Origin: Actinomyces sp.
GTDB taxonomy: Bacteria; Actinomycetota; Actinomycetes; Actinomycetales; Actinomycetaceae
Direction of reading: 5' to 3'
DNA: 62,914 bases
Assembly (NCBI RefSeq): GCF_030524025.1
Contig: NZ_JAUNHI010000013.1
Span: forward strand, 1-62,914
Shown one piece after another: positions 54,701 through 61,100 of this stretch. The number at the start of each line of letters is the position of its first letter. Positions within the stretch are counted from its first letter, which is position 1. The translations under genes and the position numbers were made by a program. A model generated the notes under the pieces. The model worked only from the letters and a program-made list of their open reading frames with translations. It ran no database searches and was not told where the DNA came from.

Positions 54701-55110
54701 GCCGTGCCGAGAAGCAGGCCGCCGACCTGAGCCTGACAGGGGTCGCCACCGAGGAGCACCCGATCGATCTCGTGCGCGAGCATCTCGCCGCCGCCGGGAT
54801 CCTGCCCGTTGCGGAGGTCCTGGCGGCGACCGATGGGCAGCGGGTACGAGCCGCCGGGGTGGTCACCCACCGGCAGCGTCCCCACACGGCCTCGGGTATG
54901 ATCTTCCTCAACCTCGAGGACGAGACCGGACTGCTTAACATCGTGTGCTCGGCGGGCCTGTGGCGGCGCTATCGGAGCGTGGGCCGCCGGGCCCGTGCGA
55001 TTGTCGTGCGCGGCACCGTCGAGGCGGCCGATGGCGTCGTGGCCTTGCGTGCCGAGCGTCTCGAGGCGCTTCCCGGGGTCCTGTCCGCAGGCAGCCGGGA
55101 CTGGTGCTGA
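51766..55110 (+). CDS. dnaE2: Error-prone DNA polymerase III alpha subunit DnaE2
   Basis: 1114 residues, the length typical of DnaE2 and shorter than replicative DnaE1. PHP domain: AELHAHSAYSFLDGANEPED, ALALTDHDGMPGIVKHAQAG and IHGAELTLSC. Polymerase palm: CQGRGSAANSAVCYALGITA, GYPDIDLDIEACRREEVIQH, LGVPLFQEQLMQIAVDAAGF and DFGFPESHAFSFAYLVYASA, then an HhH and OB-fold end (AGVVTHRQRPHTASGMIFLN). DnaE2 is the polymerase of the mutasome with ImuA and ImuB. Start ATG 51766 after GGGAGGG. It is separated from imuA-imuB by six genes, so it has its own promoter; a degenerate LexA box is upstream. Confidence 0.95.
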   Translation: MTHLTHRYAELHAHSAYSFLDGANEPEDLAAAAVELGVEALALTDHDGMPGIVKHAQAGRAHGLPTIHGAELTLSCGSRLPVLARDPLGYRRLCAAISQHNLEAGSRTEPAHRLEVLAEALRIPGAGGASSCLVLTGTANGPLRRALGDPGRPEGWDRGGAEALLGRMVELFGPGSLAVELTLDGGHTDAALTAVLSDLARTHGLPLVATGAVRCARPADSRLADVLAATRLSTDLEAARGHLPALGRWLRGPQEMARLHRREPRAVGLTAEIAQDLAFDLSLVAPELPAPEVPPGHTPASWLRELTRRGALSRYGSRQEYRQAWEVLDHELDTIESMGFPGYFLIVRSIVDFCRDAGILCQGRGSAANSAVCYALGITAVDAVRHKMLFERFLSPGRMGYPDIDLDIEACRREEVIQHVYGQYGRQCAAQVANVISYRPRSAVRDAARALGHPAGLQDAWAGQMDRWGSVRAAEPGGGAGGGASPRCADEPPEQVLQVAERLLRLPRHLGIHSGGMVLADRPVTEVCPVRWAAMEGRSVLQWDKDDCAAAGLVKFDLLGLGMLTALRLAFTSLAERGERVPEPDDAHDPGRGTLRAAQSGKPWSLHTLPEEDPAVYRLLSAADTVGVFQVESRAQMATLPRLRPATFYDIVVEVALIRPGPIQGNAVNPYIRRRLGREKTDFLHDSLRPALTKTLGVPLFQEQLMQIAVDAAGFSPVEADALRQAMGAKRSTERMEALHGRFVEGMTARGAAKDVAEAVFDKLRAFADFGFPESHAFSFAYLVYASAWLKVRKPEDFYAGVLAAQPMGFWSPQSLVADARRHGVRVLPVDINASAQEASVERVDAAAGPALDHPHALSELDVHPGLAVRLGMARVKGLGRQTAAALVSEREANGPYTDVADLARRVRLSRARLEALAACGALSCLGVDRREALWAAGVLAGEYGQPHAPVPVSAAAWYQPPLPGTAVGARAPRLTEMSRAEKQAADLSLTGVATEEHPIDLVREHLAAAGILPVAEVLAATDGQRVRAAGVVTHRQRPHTASGMIFLNLEDETGLLNIVCSAGLWRRYRSVGRRARAIVVRGTVEAADGVVALRAERLEALPGVLSAGSRDWC

Positions 55111-55122
55111 CAGGAGGCGGCC

Positions 55123-56499
55123 TCAATCCTCCTGAGCGGGGTAGGCGGGCAGCTCGCCGACCACCGGAGCATCCTTGACGTGCAGCTCTGAGTACACCGA
55201 CCAGGCCACGCTGATGAGCGGCACCGCCACGATGGCGCCGAGCAGGCCCGCGGAGTAGGTGCCCACGGCCACACCGATGATGACGACCACGGGGTGCAGG
55301 GAGACCTGGCGCCCCATGATGAGCGGTTGGAGGATGTGGCCCTCGATCTGGCCGATGCCGGCAACGCCCAGGCACACGACGATCATCGTGACCACGCCGT
55401 CGGAGGCCAGCGCCACCATCATCGCGATGAGCATGGCGGCCGGGGCGCCGATGATCGGGATGAAGGCGCCGATGAACACGAGCACCGCCAGCGGTGCGGC
55501 CAGGGGCACCCCGACGATCTGGAGGAAGACTCCGGCCATGATCCCGTCGGTCAGTGCCAGGATGACCGTGCCACGGGCGTAGCCCGCGAAGGTGTACCAC
55601 CCGGCTCCAGCGGCGCGGTGCACCGGCTCGCGCTGTTGGGAGGGCAGCTCGTTGAGGAACCAGCGCCACATCTTGCCCCCGGAGGCCAGGAAGAAGATCG
55701 TGGAGAACACCGCCAGTGCCAGGACCGCGAAGACGTCGACGACCGTCCCCGCGTTGGACAGGACCTCGGTGGCCAGAGTCGGAGCGTTGTCCTGGACGTA
55801 GTGCTGGCCCTGGGTCAACCACGCGTCGACCTGGCTCATCAGCTCGTCCTGGGTGAGGTGGACCGGCAGGGGCCCGTTCTCGAGGAAGTCGACGATCGTG
55901 GACACCCCGTCGGAGAACTGGGCGGCCAGGGAGTTCCACTGGTTGGTCACCGAGGACACGACGTAGGCCAGCAGACCAGCCACGAGGCCCAGGGCCGTGA
56001 GCAGGCCGAGGAAGGTCGCCGGGTAGCGCGGCATGACCCGGGCGAAGAGGTTGACCAGCGGCTGGAGGATCGAGGTGAGCACCAGGGCCATGAACACCCC
56101 GATGAACACCGGGACGATCCGCGAGGTCGCGAAGAACACGAGGCTGATGATGACGAGCAGCCCCAGAAGCAGCCAGGCGCCGACACCGCCCCGCACGAGC
56201 CAGGAGGGCAGGCTGTCCAGGACCCCGCTCGGGGTCCGGCCCCGCGAGCCGTCCTCTGCCGGTCGGCCGGGGGAGGAGGGCTCCTCCTCGTAGACCATCT
56301 GCTGGGCGAGAGCCGCGAGCCGGGCCTGCTCGGCACGGTCGATCGTGCGGTCCAGCGCGTCGCGCCCCGAGCGCAGGCGTCGCAGCAGTCCCAGGGGCGC
56401 CACCCGCATCCAGCCGGCCGTGGGAGCCACGGGGTGTGCGGGATGCTCGGCGTCCACGGGGTTCTCGGGGTTCTCGGAGTGCTCGCTCTGCGCGCTCAC
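55123..56499 (-). CDS. AI-2E family transporter
   Basis: 458 residues. PF01594-type permease with about eight membrane segments. A cytoplasmic N-terminal tail of about 115 residues (Glu/Pro-rich, HSENPENPVDAEHPAHPVAP) is longer than usual. Core motifs: IVPVFIGVFMALVLTSILQP, ARGTVILALTDGIMAGVFLQ, VPLAAPLAVLVFIGAFIPII, GAPAAMLIAMMVALASDGVV, GHILQPLIMGRQVSLHPVVV and LLGAIVAVPLISVAWSVYSE. The family includes AI-2 exporters and Na+/H+ antiporter-like members, so the substrate is open. GTG 56499 overlaps the phosphatase stop by 4 bp, indicating cotranscription. Confidence 0.88.
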   Translation of the reverse strand: MSAQSEHSENPENPVDAEHPAHPVAPTAGWMRVAPLGLLRRLRSGRDALDRTIDRAEQARLAALAQQMVYEEEPSSPGRPAEDGSRGRTPSGVLDSLPSWLVRGGVGAWLLLGLLVIISLVFFATSRIVPVFIGVFMALVLTSILQPLVNLFARVMPRYPATFLGLLTALGLVAGLLAYVVSSVTNQWNSLAAQFSDGVSTIVDFLENGPLPVHLTQDELMSQVDAWLTQGQHYVQDNAPTLATEVLSNAGTVVDVFAVLALAVFSTIFFLASGGKMWRWFLNELPSQQREPVHRAAGAGWYTFAGYARGTVILALTDGIMAGVFLQIVGVPLAAPLAVLVFIGAFIPIIGAPAAMLIAMMVALASDGVVTMIVVCLGVAGIGQIEGHILQPLIMGRQVSLHPVVVIIGVAVGTYSAGLLGAIVAVPLISVAWSVYSELHVKDAPVVGELPAYPAQED

Positions 56500-57194
56500 G
56501 ACAGGGCCTCCGCGGTGAGCAGGGCAGCCAGGTCCGCCGGCCGTCGGGCCAGCCACTGGGCGTCGGCGAGCTCGACGGCGTCGCCGTAGCCCCACAGGAC
56601 GCCGATGCTCTCCACGCCCGCCTCGCGCGCCCCGAGGGTGTCGTGGTCGCGGTCCCCGACGTGCACCACCCGGGAGGTGTCCGCCCCTGCTGCGTCAAGG
56701 CGGGCTAGAGCGCGTGCGATGACGGCGGCCTTCGAGCCGTCCCGGTCGCCGGGGCCTGCGCCACTGATGGCGGTGAACAGGGGAGACAGTCCCCAGTGGT
56801 CGAGGATGGCACGGGCCAGCTCCTCGTTCTTCGAGGTGGCCAGGGCCAGGGGGAGGCCCTGCCCGGCCAGGTCCCGCAGGAGGGGAACGACGCCCTCGTA
56901 GAGGGGGGCGTCGAGCATCCGCCCGCGGTAGAGACGCCGGTAGGTAGCCAGGGCTCGCTCGGTGGCGGGCGCGTCAAGGCCCGCGTATCCACCGAAGGTC
57001 GCCGACAGGGGCGGACCGACAAAGGTCATGAGGGTGTCGTGATCCGGGACGGGCACGCCGAACTCGGCGAACACGGTGCTCAGGGACTCCAGGATGACCG
57101 GGGCCGAGTCAGTGATCGTACCGTCCAGGTCCAGCAGCACGGCCGTGAACCGGCCAGCGGTGCCCGTCGTCATGGGGGTCGTCGTTGCGTCCAC
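56496..57194 (-). CDS. HAD-superfamily phosphatase (PGP/Gph-like)
   Basis: 232 residues. HAD subfamily IA: motif I FTAVLLDLDGTITDSAPVIL, cap domain (FAEFGVPVPDHDTLMTFVGP), motif II LALATSKNEELARAILDHWG, Lys of motif III in GDRDGSKAAVIARALARL, and motif IV VVHVGDRDHDTLGAREAGVE. Resembles phosphoglycolate/pyrophosphatase-type phosphatases, but the substrate is unknown. GTG 57194 is preferred, after a GGAGG-type site; the ATG at 57173 (MTTGTAGRF) is the alternative. Overlaps the transporter start, and is divergent from the mutarotase gene. Confidence 0.88.
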   Translation of the reverse strand: MDATTTPMTTGTAGRFTAVLLDLDGTITDSAPVILESLSTVFAEFGVPVPDHDTLMTFVGPPLSATFGGYAGLDAPATERALATYRRLYRGRMLDAPLYEGVVPLLRDLAGQGLPLALATSKNEELARAILDHWGLSPLFTAISGAGPGDRDGSKAAVIARALARLDAAGADTSRVVHVGDRDHDTLGAREAGVESIGVLWGYGDAVELADAQWLARRPADLAALLTAEALS

Positions 57195-57267
57195 GCTTCC
57201 TGCCTCCGCTCTCCCTCGGTCTTCCAGTCGGCTGACGGGACGGTGCCAGCCTACTAGCGTGAGGGCC

Positions 57268-58158
57268 ATGAGCACCGGTCCCTGCACCATGTCGTCCGAC
57301 TCCGCTCCCCTCCGCCTGCCCTCCTCAACGGCACTGGGTCCTGGGCGGGGCCGCCAGCCCCGCCTCCTCATCGACGCACCCGCGGGTGCGGCGCAGATCT
57401 ACCTTCACGGCGCCCACCTGACCTCCTGGGTGCCTCGTGGGGGCCGGGAGGTCATCTTCACGTCCCGGCAGGCCGCCTTCGATGGCGCCACCGCGATCCG
57501 CGGAGGCGTGCCCCTGTGCCTGCCGTGGTTCACCACGGGCATCGACGGGCAGCGGCGCCCCTCCCACGGCTGGGGACGCCTGCGCCAGTGGACCCTGCGC
57601 TCGGTCGAGCGGGAGCGCGACGGCTCGGTCCGGGTCCTGGCGGGGCTGGAGCACGACGGGTTGAGCCTGCTGTACGTCGCCCACGTGGGCCGTGAGCTCG
57701 AGCTGACCCTGTCCCTGCGCAACACAGGGCAGGAGGCGCGCCAGGTCGAGGCGGCGCTGCACACTTACCTGGCCGTCGGCGACGTGACCGCGGTCGAGGT
57801 CACCGGCCTGGAGGGCGCCACCTACTCCGACGGCGTCGAGGGGACCTTCGGCGACCTCCAGGACGGGCCGGTGCGGGTGCGCGGACCGATCGACCGGATC
57901 TACTCCTCCTCCTCGGGGCCGGTGACGGTCAGCGACCCCGCCGGCGGGCGCCGGATCGTCGTGTCGGGCTCCAACGCCCCTAACACCGTCGTGTGGAACC
58001 CGTGGCGGAGCGGGGCGGCCGCGATGGCCGACATGGCAGACGACGAGTTCGCCTCGATGCTGTGCGTGGAGAGCGCCGCGGTGCGCGACGACGCCAGGCT
58101 CCTCAGTCCGGGGGAGGCGACCACCCTGGGGACCCGGGTGGAGGTGCTGGCCCTGTGA
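57268..58158 (+). CDS. D-hexose-6-phosphate mutarotase (aldose-1-epimerase family)
   Basis: 296 residues. YeaD-type mutarotase fold: GAAQIYLHGAHLTSWVPRGG, REVIFTSRQAAFDGATAIRG, GVPLCLPWFTTGIDGQRRPS, HGWGRLRQWTLRSVERERDG (the catalytic His region), ALHTYLAVGDVTAVEVTGLE and VVWNPWRSGAAAMADMADDE. Interconverts alpha and beta forms of hexose-6-phosphates. The start ATG at 57268 has GAGGG 4 bp upstream; Met8 (57289) is also possible. The segment from 58159 to the tRNA gene has no gene. An imperfect GC hairpin at about 58273-58302 may end this transcript. Confidence 0.87.
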   Translation: MSTGPCTMSSDSAPLRLPSSTALGPGRGRQPRLLIDAPAGAAQIYLHGAHLTSWVPRGGREVIFTSRQAAFDGATAIRGGVPLCLPWFTTGIDGQRRPSHGWGRLRQWTLRSVERERDGSVRVLAGLEHDGLSLLYVAHVGRELELTLSLRNTGQEARQVEAALHTYLAVGDVTAVEVTGLEGATYSDGVEGTFGDLQDGPVRVRGPIDRIYSSSSGPVTVSDPAGGRRIVVSGSNAPNTVVWNPWRSGAAAMADMADDEFASMLCVESAAVRDDARLLSPGEATTLGTRVEVLAL

Positions 58159-58312
58159 GACCGTGCGGGAGGGCGCCGGGCTGGTCCCGGAAACAGGCCG
58201 CCCATGCCCTTGTGATGCATGGCACCGGACCTGATGTGCACCCCGCGTCAGGGGCGTGCTAAGTTTCTCACCGTCCCGGCGGGCTCGCGCCTGCCGGGGA
58301 CTGACAACTGAA

Positions 58313-58400
58313 GTCCGAGTGGCGGAATAGGTAGACGCGCTAGCTTGAGGTGCTAGTGCCTTATTAAACGGGCGTGGGGGTTCAAGTCCCCCCTCGGACA
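58313..58400 (+). tRNA. tRNA-Leu (anticodon GAG)
   Basis: Acceptor stem GTCCGAG at 58313-58319 pairs with CTCGGAC at 58393-58399, discriminator A at 58400; D arm GGCGGAATAGGTAGACGC; anticodon stem CTAGC/GCTAG with loop TTGAGGT, so the anticodon GAG is at 58347-58349; a long class II variable arm (TGCCTTATTAAACGGGCG) and T arm GTGGGGGTTCAAGTCCCCCC. It reads CUC and CUU. No CCA is encoded (the next bases are CCG). A perfect terminator hairpin follows within 7 bases. Confidence 0.96.
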
Positions 58401-58406
58401 CCGTGA

Positions 58407-58450
58407 GAACGGGCCCTGGCCCAGGAGATCTCCTGGGCCAGGGCCCGTTC
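58407..58450. terminator. Perfect 44-bp palindrome after tRNA-Leu
   Basis: Bases 58407-58428 are exactly complementary to 58429-58450 (arms begin GAACGGGCCCTGGCCCAGGA), giving a 22-bp stem without unpaired bases in the symmetric form. It starts 7 bases after the tRNA end, so it most probably terminates it; no T-run is present. The 22-bp perfect symmetry is longer than needed for a terminator. Confidence 0.85.
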
Positions 58451-58510
58451 CCGCTGTGGTTGAGCGCTACACTCACCTTGTTCCGCCAGACCCCGAAGGA
58501 CCACACCGCT

Positions 58511-59749
58511 GTGACCACCGACAACCCGCGGCGCCCACGAGCCCTTGTCAAGGCCCGCGTGGCCGTCTATCTCACCTTCCTGGCCAACGGCCTGGGCTTT
58601 TCCAACCTCGTGCCGCGCTATCCCGAGATCCTCGAGGACCTGGGCATGACGAAGAGTGCGTTCGGACAGGCCGTCATGTTCGGCTCGATCGGGGCGCTCG
58701 TCGCCGGACTGGCCGCCTCCTGGCTCATCACGCGCCTGACCTCCGCCCGGGTGGCCTCGATCGGCATGATGGTCCTCGGGCTGGGCCTGCTGGGGGCAGG
58801 TGTCGCCGACTCCTGGCCGGCCTTCGCCGTGTGCCTGGCCTGGGTGGGCGGAGTCGACGCCATCGTCGACGTCGCCCAGAACGCCCACGGCCTGCGCGTC
58901 GAGCGCCGCTGGGGAGGCTCGATCATCACGAGCTTCCACGCCGCCTGGTCCCTCGGCGCCGTGCTGGGCGCCACGATGGGGCAGGTCATGGCAGGGGCCG
59001 GCGTGCCCGTCGCGCTGCATATGGCGCTCGTCCTGGCGCTGCTGTCCGTCGTGGCCGGGCTGGCGCTGCCGTGGACCATCAAGGGCCCCGACTCCCAGGA
59101 CCGTGAGGGGCTGCTCGAGGGCGACCTCACCCCGCCGGGTCGGGTCACGCCCGGTGCCGAGCCTGCGTCGGCCCGGTCGCGGCCGGTGACGGTGGCCATC
59201 ATCATCGTCCTGGGACTCATGTGCGCGGCGGCGATGTTCCCCGAGGACGTCGCCGGCAGCTGGTCCTCCCTCCTGCTGGCCGAGCAGGGGGCCGCACCGG
59301 GGGCGGTCGGCATGGGGCTCGTGTCGCTGCAGGGCACGATGATCGTGGGACGGCTCGTGGGGGACGTGGTCATCGACCGGCTGGGACCCCGCCGGGTCAT
59401 CGGCGGCGGGGGTCTGCTCGTGGCCGTGGGCATGGTGATTGCCCTGGTCCTCGGGTCGGTGCCCGGCACGCTGATCGGAATGGTGATCGCTGGCGTCGGC
59501 TGCGCGGTGGCCGTGCCGGTGGCCTACGCCGCCGCGGATGACATCCCGGGCCTGCGGCCAGGGCAGGGCCTGACGATCGTCTCCTGGTTGGCTCGGGTCA
59601 TCATGCTCGTCTCCCCGCCGGTCATTGGGTGGTTCGCCGACGCGCACGGCACGTGGGTCGCTCTTGTCTACGGACTGGTAGGAGGAGCCATCCTCGCGAT
59701 CAGCTGGCCGGTGCTGCGCCGCCGTAGCCCGGCGAGAGCCGCCTCTTGA
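58511..59749 (+). CDS. MFS transporter
   Basis: 412 residues, about twelve membrane segments. N-terminal VAVYLTFLANGLGFSNLVPR, then YPEILEDLGMTKSAFGQAVM, SWLITRLTSARVASIGMMVL (MFS loop 2-3), VGGVDAIVDVAQNAHGLRVE, and in the C-half LVSLQGTMIVGRLVGDVVID, RLGPRRVIGGGGLL. The YbjJ/FucP-like layout is typical of sugar or drug transporters; no substrate can be given. GTG at 58511 is chosen because the upstream extension is antisense to the terminator palindrome. Transcribed alone after the tRNA terminator. Confidence 0.85.
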   Translation: MTTDNPRRPRALVKARVAVYLTFLANGLGFSNLVPRYPEILEDLGMTKSAFGQAVMFGSIGALVAGLAASWLITRLTSARVASIGMMVLGLGLLGAGVADSWPAFAVCLAWVGGVDAIVDVAQNAHGLRVERRWGGSIITSFHAAWSLGAVLGATMGQVMAGAGVPVALHMALVLALLSVVAGLALPWTIKGPDSQDREGLLEGDLTPPGRVTPGAEPASARSRPVTVAIIIVLGLMCAAAMFPEDVAGSWSSLLLAEQGAAPGAVGMGLVSLQGTMIVGRLVGDVVIDRLGPRRVIGGGGLLVAVGMVIALVLGSVPGTLIGMVIAGVGCAVAVPVAYAAADDIPGLRPGQGLTIVSWLARVIMLVSPPVIGWFADAHGTWVALVYGLVGGAILAISWPVLRRRSPARAAS

Positions 59750-59823
59750 GCGTGCCTGGGACGACACAGGGCCCGTGAGGCAGGCCTGACGGGCCGCCGG
59801 TGACCGGTCGATAGCATGGCGGC

Positions 59824-60981
59824 ATGGAGTCCTTCGAGATCCGAGTCCCGGCCTCGCCGTCTCGCGGCGCCCCCGAGCTCGTCCTGTCCCGCCCCACCGA
59901 GGGCGATGTCGAGCGCATCGCGCAGATATGCCGGGACCCGGACATCCAGGAGTGGACCTGTGTCCCGCGCGACTACAGCCAGCAGGACGCCGAGTCCTTC
60001 ATCACCGAGGTCGTCGACCCCGGCTGGGAGGACGGCACCGAGTTGACCTGGGGCGTCCGGGAGGTCGACGCCGACGGGGCGGTGCGGCTCGTGGGCATGC
60101 TCGGCGTGAGGACCGCGGTCTCCGGCCGCGGCGAGATCGGCTTCTGGCTCGCCCCGGAGGCGCGGGGGCGAGGCACGATCCTGCGCGCCGCCCGCGCCGT
60201 CATCGACAAGGTCTTCGACCCGCAGGGCCCCGTGGGGCTCGCGGCGCTGGGCTGGGCCTGCGACATCCACGACGGGGTGCCGAACTGGGACTCCTGGCGT
60301 GTCGCCTGGCGCCTGGGCTTCCTCAAGGAGGCCCGCCGCCGTCGTTACCTGGGCAACAAGGGCGAGCTCACGGACGGCTGGGTCGCTACTCTGCTGGCCG
60401 AGGACCCCCGCCAGCCCCGGGCGCCCTGGGACGGTCCCCTGCCCGCCTCCACCGAGCCGACCGGCCGTGGCAACGGCACCTCGCGCACCGCCGGTCGGCG
60501 CACGCCCCTGGTGGACCAGGCCGGCGTCGGCGAGCGCGAGGGGGACGATCCCGAGGCCCTCGTGCGTCAGTTCCACAAGGTCTATGGCCTGCCGGTGCGT
60601 GTCGACGGGGCGAGCCTGGAGCGCGAGAGCCTCCACATGCGCATGGGTCTTGTCGCCGAGGAGTTCGCCGAGCTGACCGGGGCGGTCTATGGCCAGGCGG
60701 CCAGGGAGGAGATCGAGGCGGCCTTCGTCCGCGCGGTCGGAGCCGACGATGGCACCCGCGACACCGTCGAGGCCGCCGACGCGCTGGCCGACCTCGTCTA
60801 CGTCATCTATGGGATGGCCCTGGAGACCGGCATCGACCTCGCCGCGGTGCTCACTGAGGTCCAGCGCTCCAACATGTCCAAGCTCGGTGCCGACGGGCTC
60901 CCCATCTACCGCGAGGACGGCAAGGTCCTCAAGGGCCCGGACTACTTCCCGCCCGACGTCGCCGGTGTTCTGGGACTCTAG
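59824..60981 (+). CDS. GNAT acetyltransferase fused to a MazG-like NTP pyrophosphohydrolase
   Basis: 385 residues in two domains. The N-terminal GNAT of RimJ/RimL type (residues about 1-195): LVLSRPTEGDVERIAQICRD, EIGFWLAPEARGRGTILRAA, RAVIDKVFDPQGPVGLAALG, WRVAWRLGFLKEARRRRYLG. A Gly/Arg/Thr linker of about 45 residues follows. The C-terminal all-alpha pyrophosphohydrolase (residues about 235-385): DPEALVRQFHKVYGLPVRVD, LHMRMGLVAEEFAELTGAVY (EExxE metal motif), VEAADALADLVYVIYGMALE (the ExxD pair) and IYREDGKVLKGPDYFPPDV. The second domain resembles MazG-like/PRA-PH nucleotide-cleaving enzymes. The fusion suggests one reaction sequence or shared regulation; its partner substrate is unknown. 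Confidence 0.85.
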   Translation: MESFEIRVPASPSRGAPELVLSRPTEGDVERIAQICRDPDIQEWTCVPRDYSQQDAESFITEVVDPGWEDGTELTWGVREVDADGAVRLVGMLGVRTAVSGRGEIGFWLAPEARGRGTILRAARAVIDKVFDPQGPVGLAALGWACDIHDGVPNWDSWRVAWRLGFLKEARRRRYLGNKGELTDGWVATLLAEDPRQPRAPWDGPLPASTEPTGRGNGTSRTAGRRTPLVDQAGVGEREGDDPEALVRQFHKVYGLPVRVDGASLERESLHMRMGLVAEEFAELTGAVYGQAAREEIEAAFVRAVGADDGTRDTVEAADALADLVYVIYGMALETGIDLAAVLTEVQRSNMSKLGADGLPIYREDGKVLKGPDYFPPDVAGVLGL

Positions 60982-61065
60982 GACCCTGGAGCCGGTGGTC
61001 GCCAAGCGGGCAAGGCCGGCCGGTGCGCTGATGGCGGGCGTGCCAGGAGAACTGACATCGCCTCA

Positions 61066-61092
61066 CTTTACTGTACTGTACGTACAGTAAAG
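61066..61092 (+). promoter_or_regulatory. 27-bp palindromic operator before the efflux gene
   Basis: CTTTACTGTAC (61066-61076) and GTACAGTAAAG (61082-61092) form a perfect 11-bp inverted repeat separated by TGTAC, 8 bp before the transporter GTG. A TetR-family gene follows the transporter, and this is a typical TetR operator geometry, so autoregulation of the efflux gene by that repressor is inferred. Confidence 0.75.
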
Positions 61093-61100
61093 TTCTGGTC

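Noticed and set aside
51583-54885. 1100-codon open frame on the minus strand opposite dnaE2
   Set aside because: Gly/Val/Leu/Gln-rich translation without any recognisable domain; such antisense frames are common in GC-rich genomes. The plus strand has a complete DnaE2.
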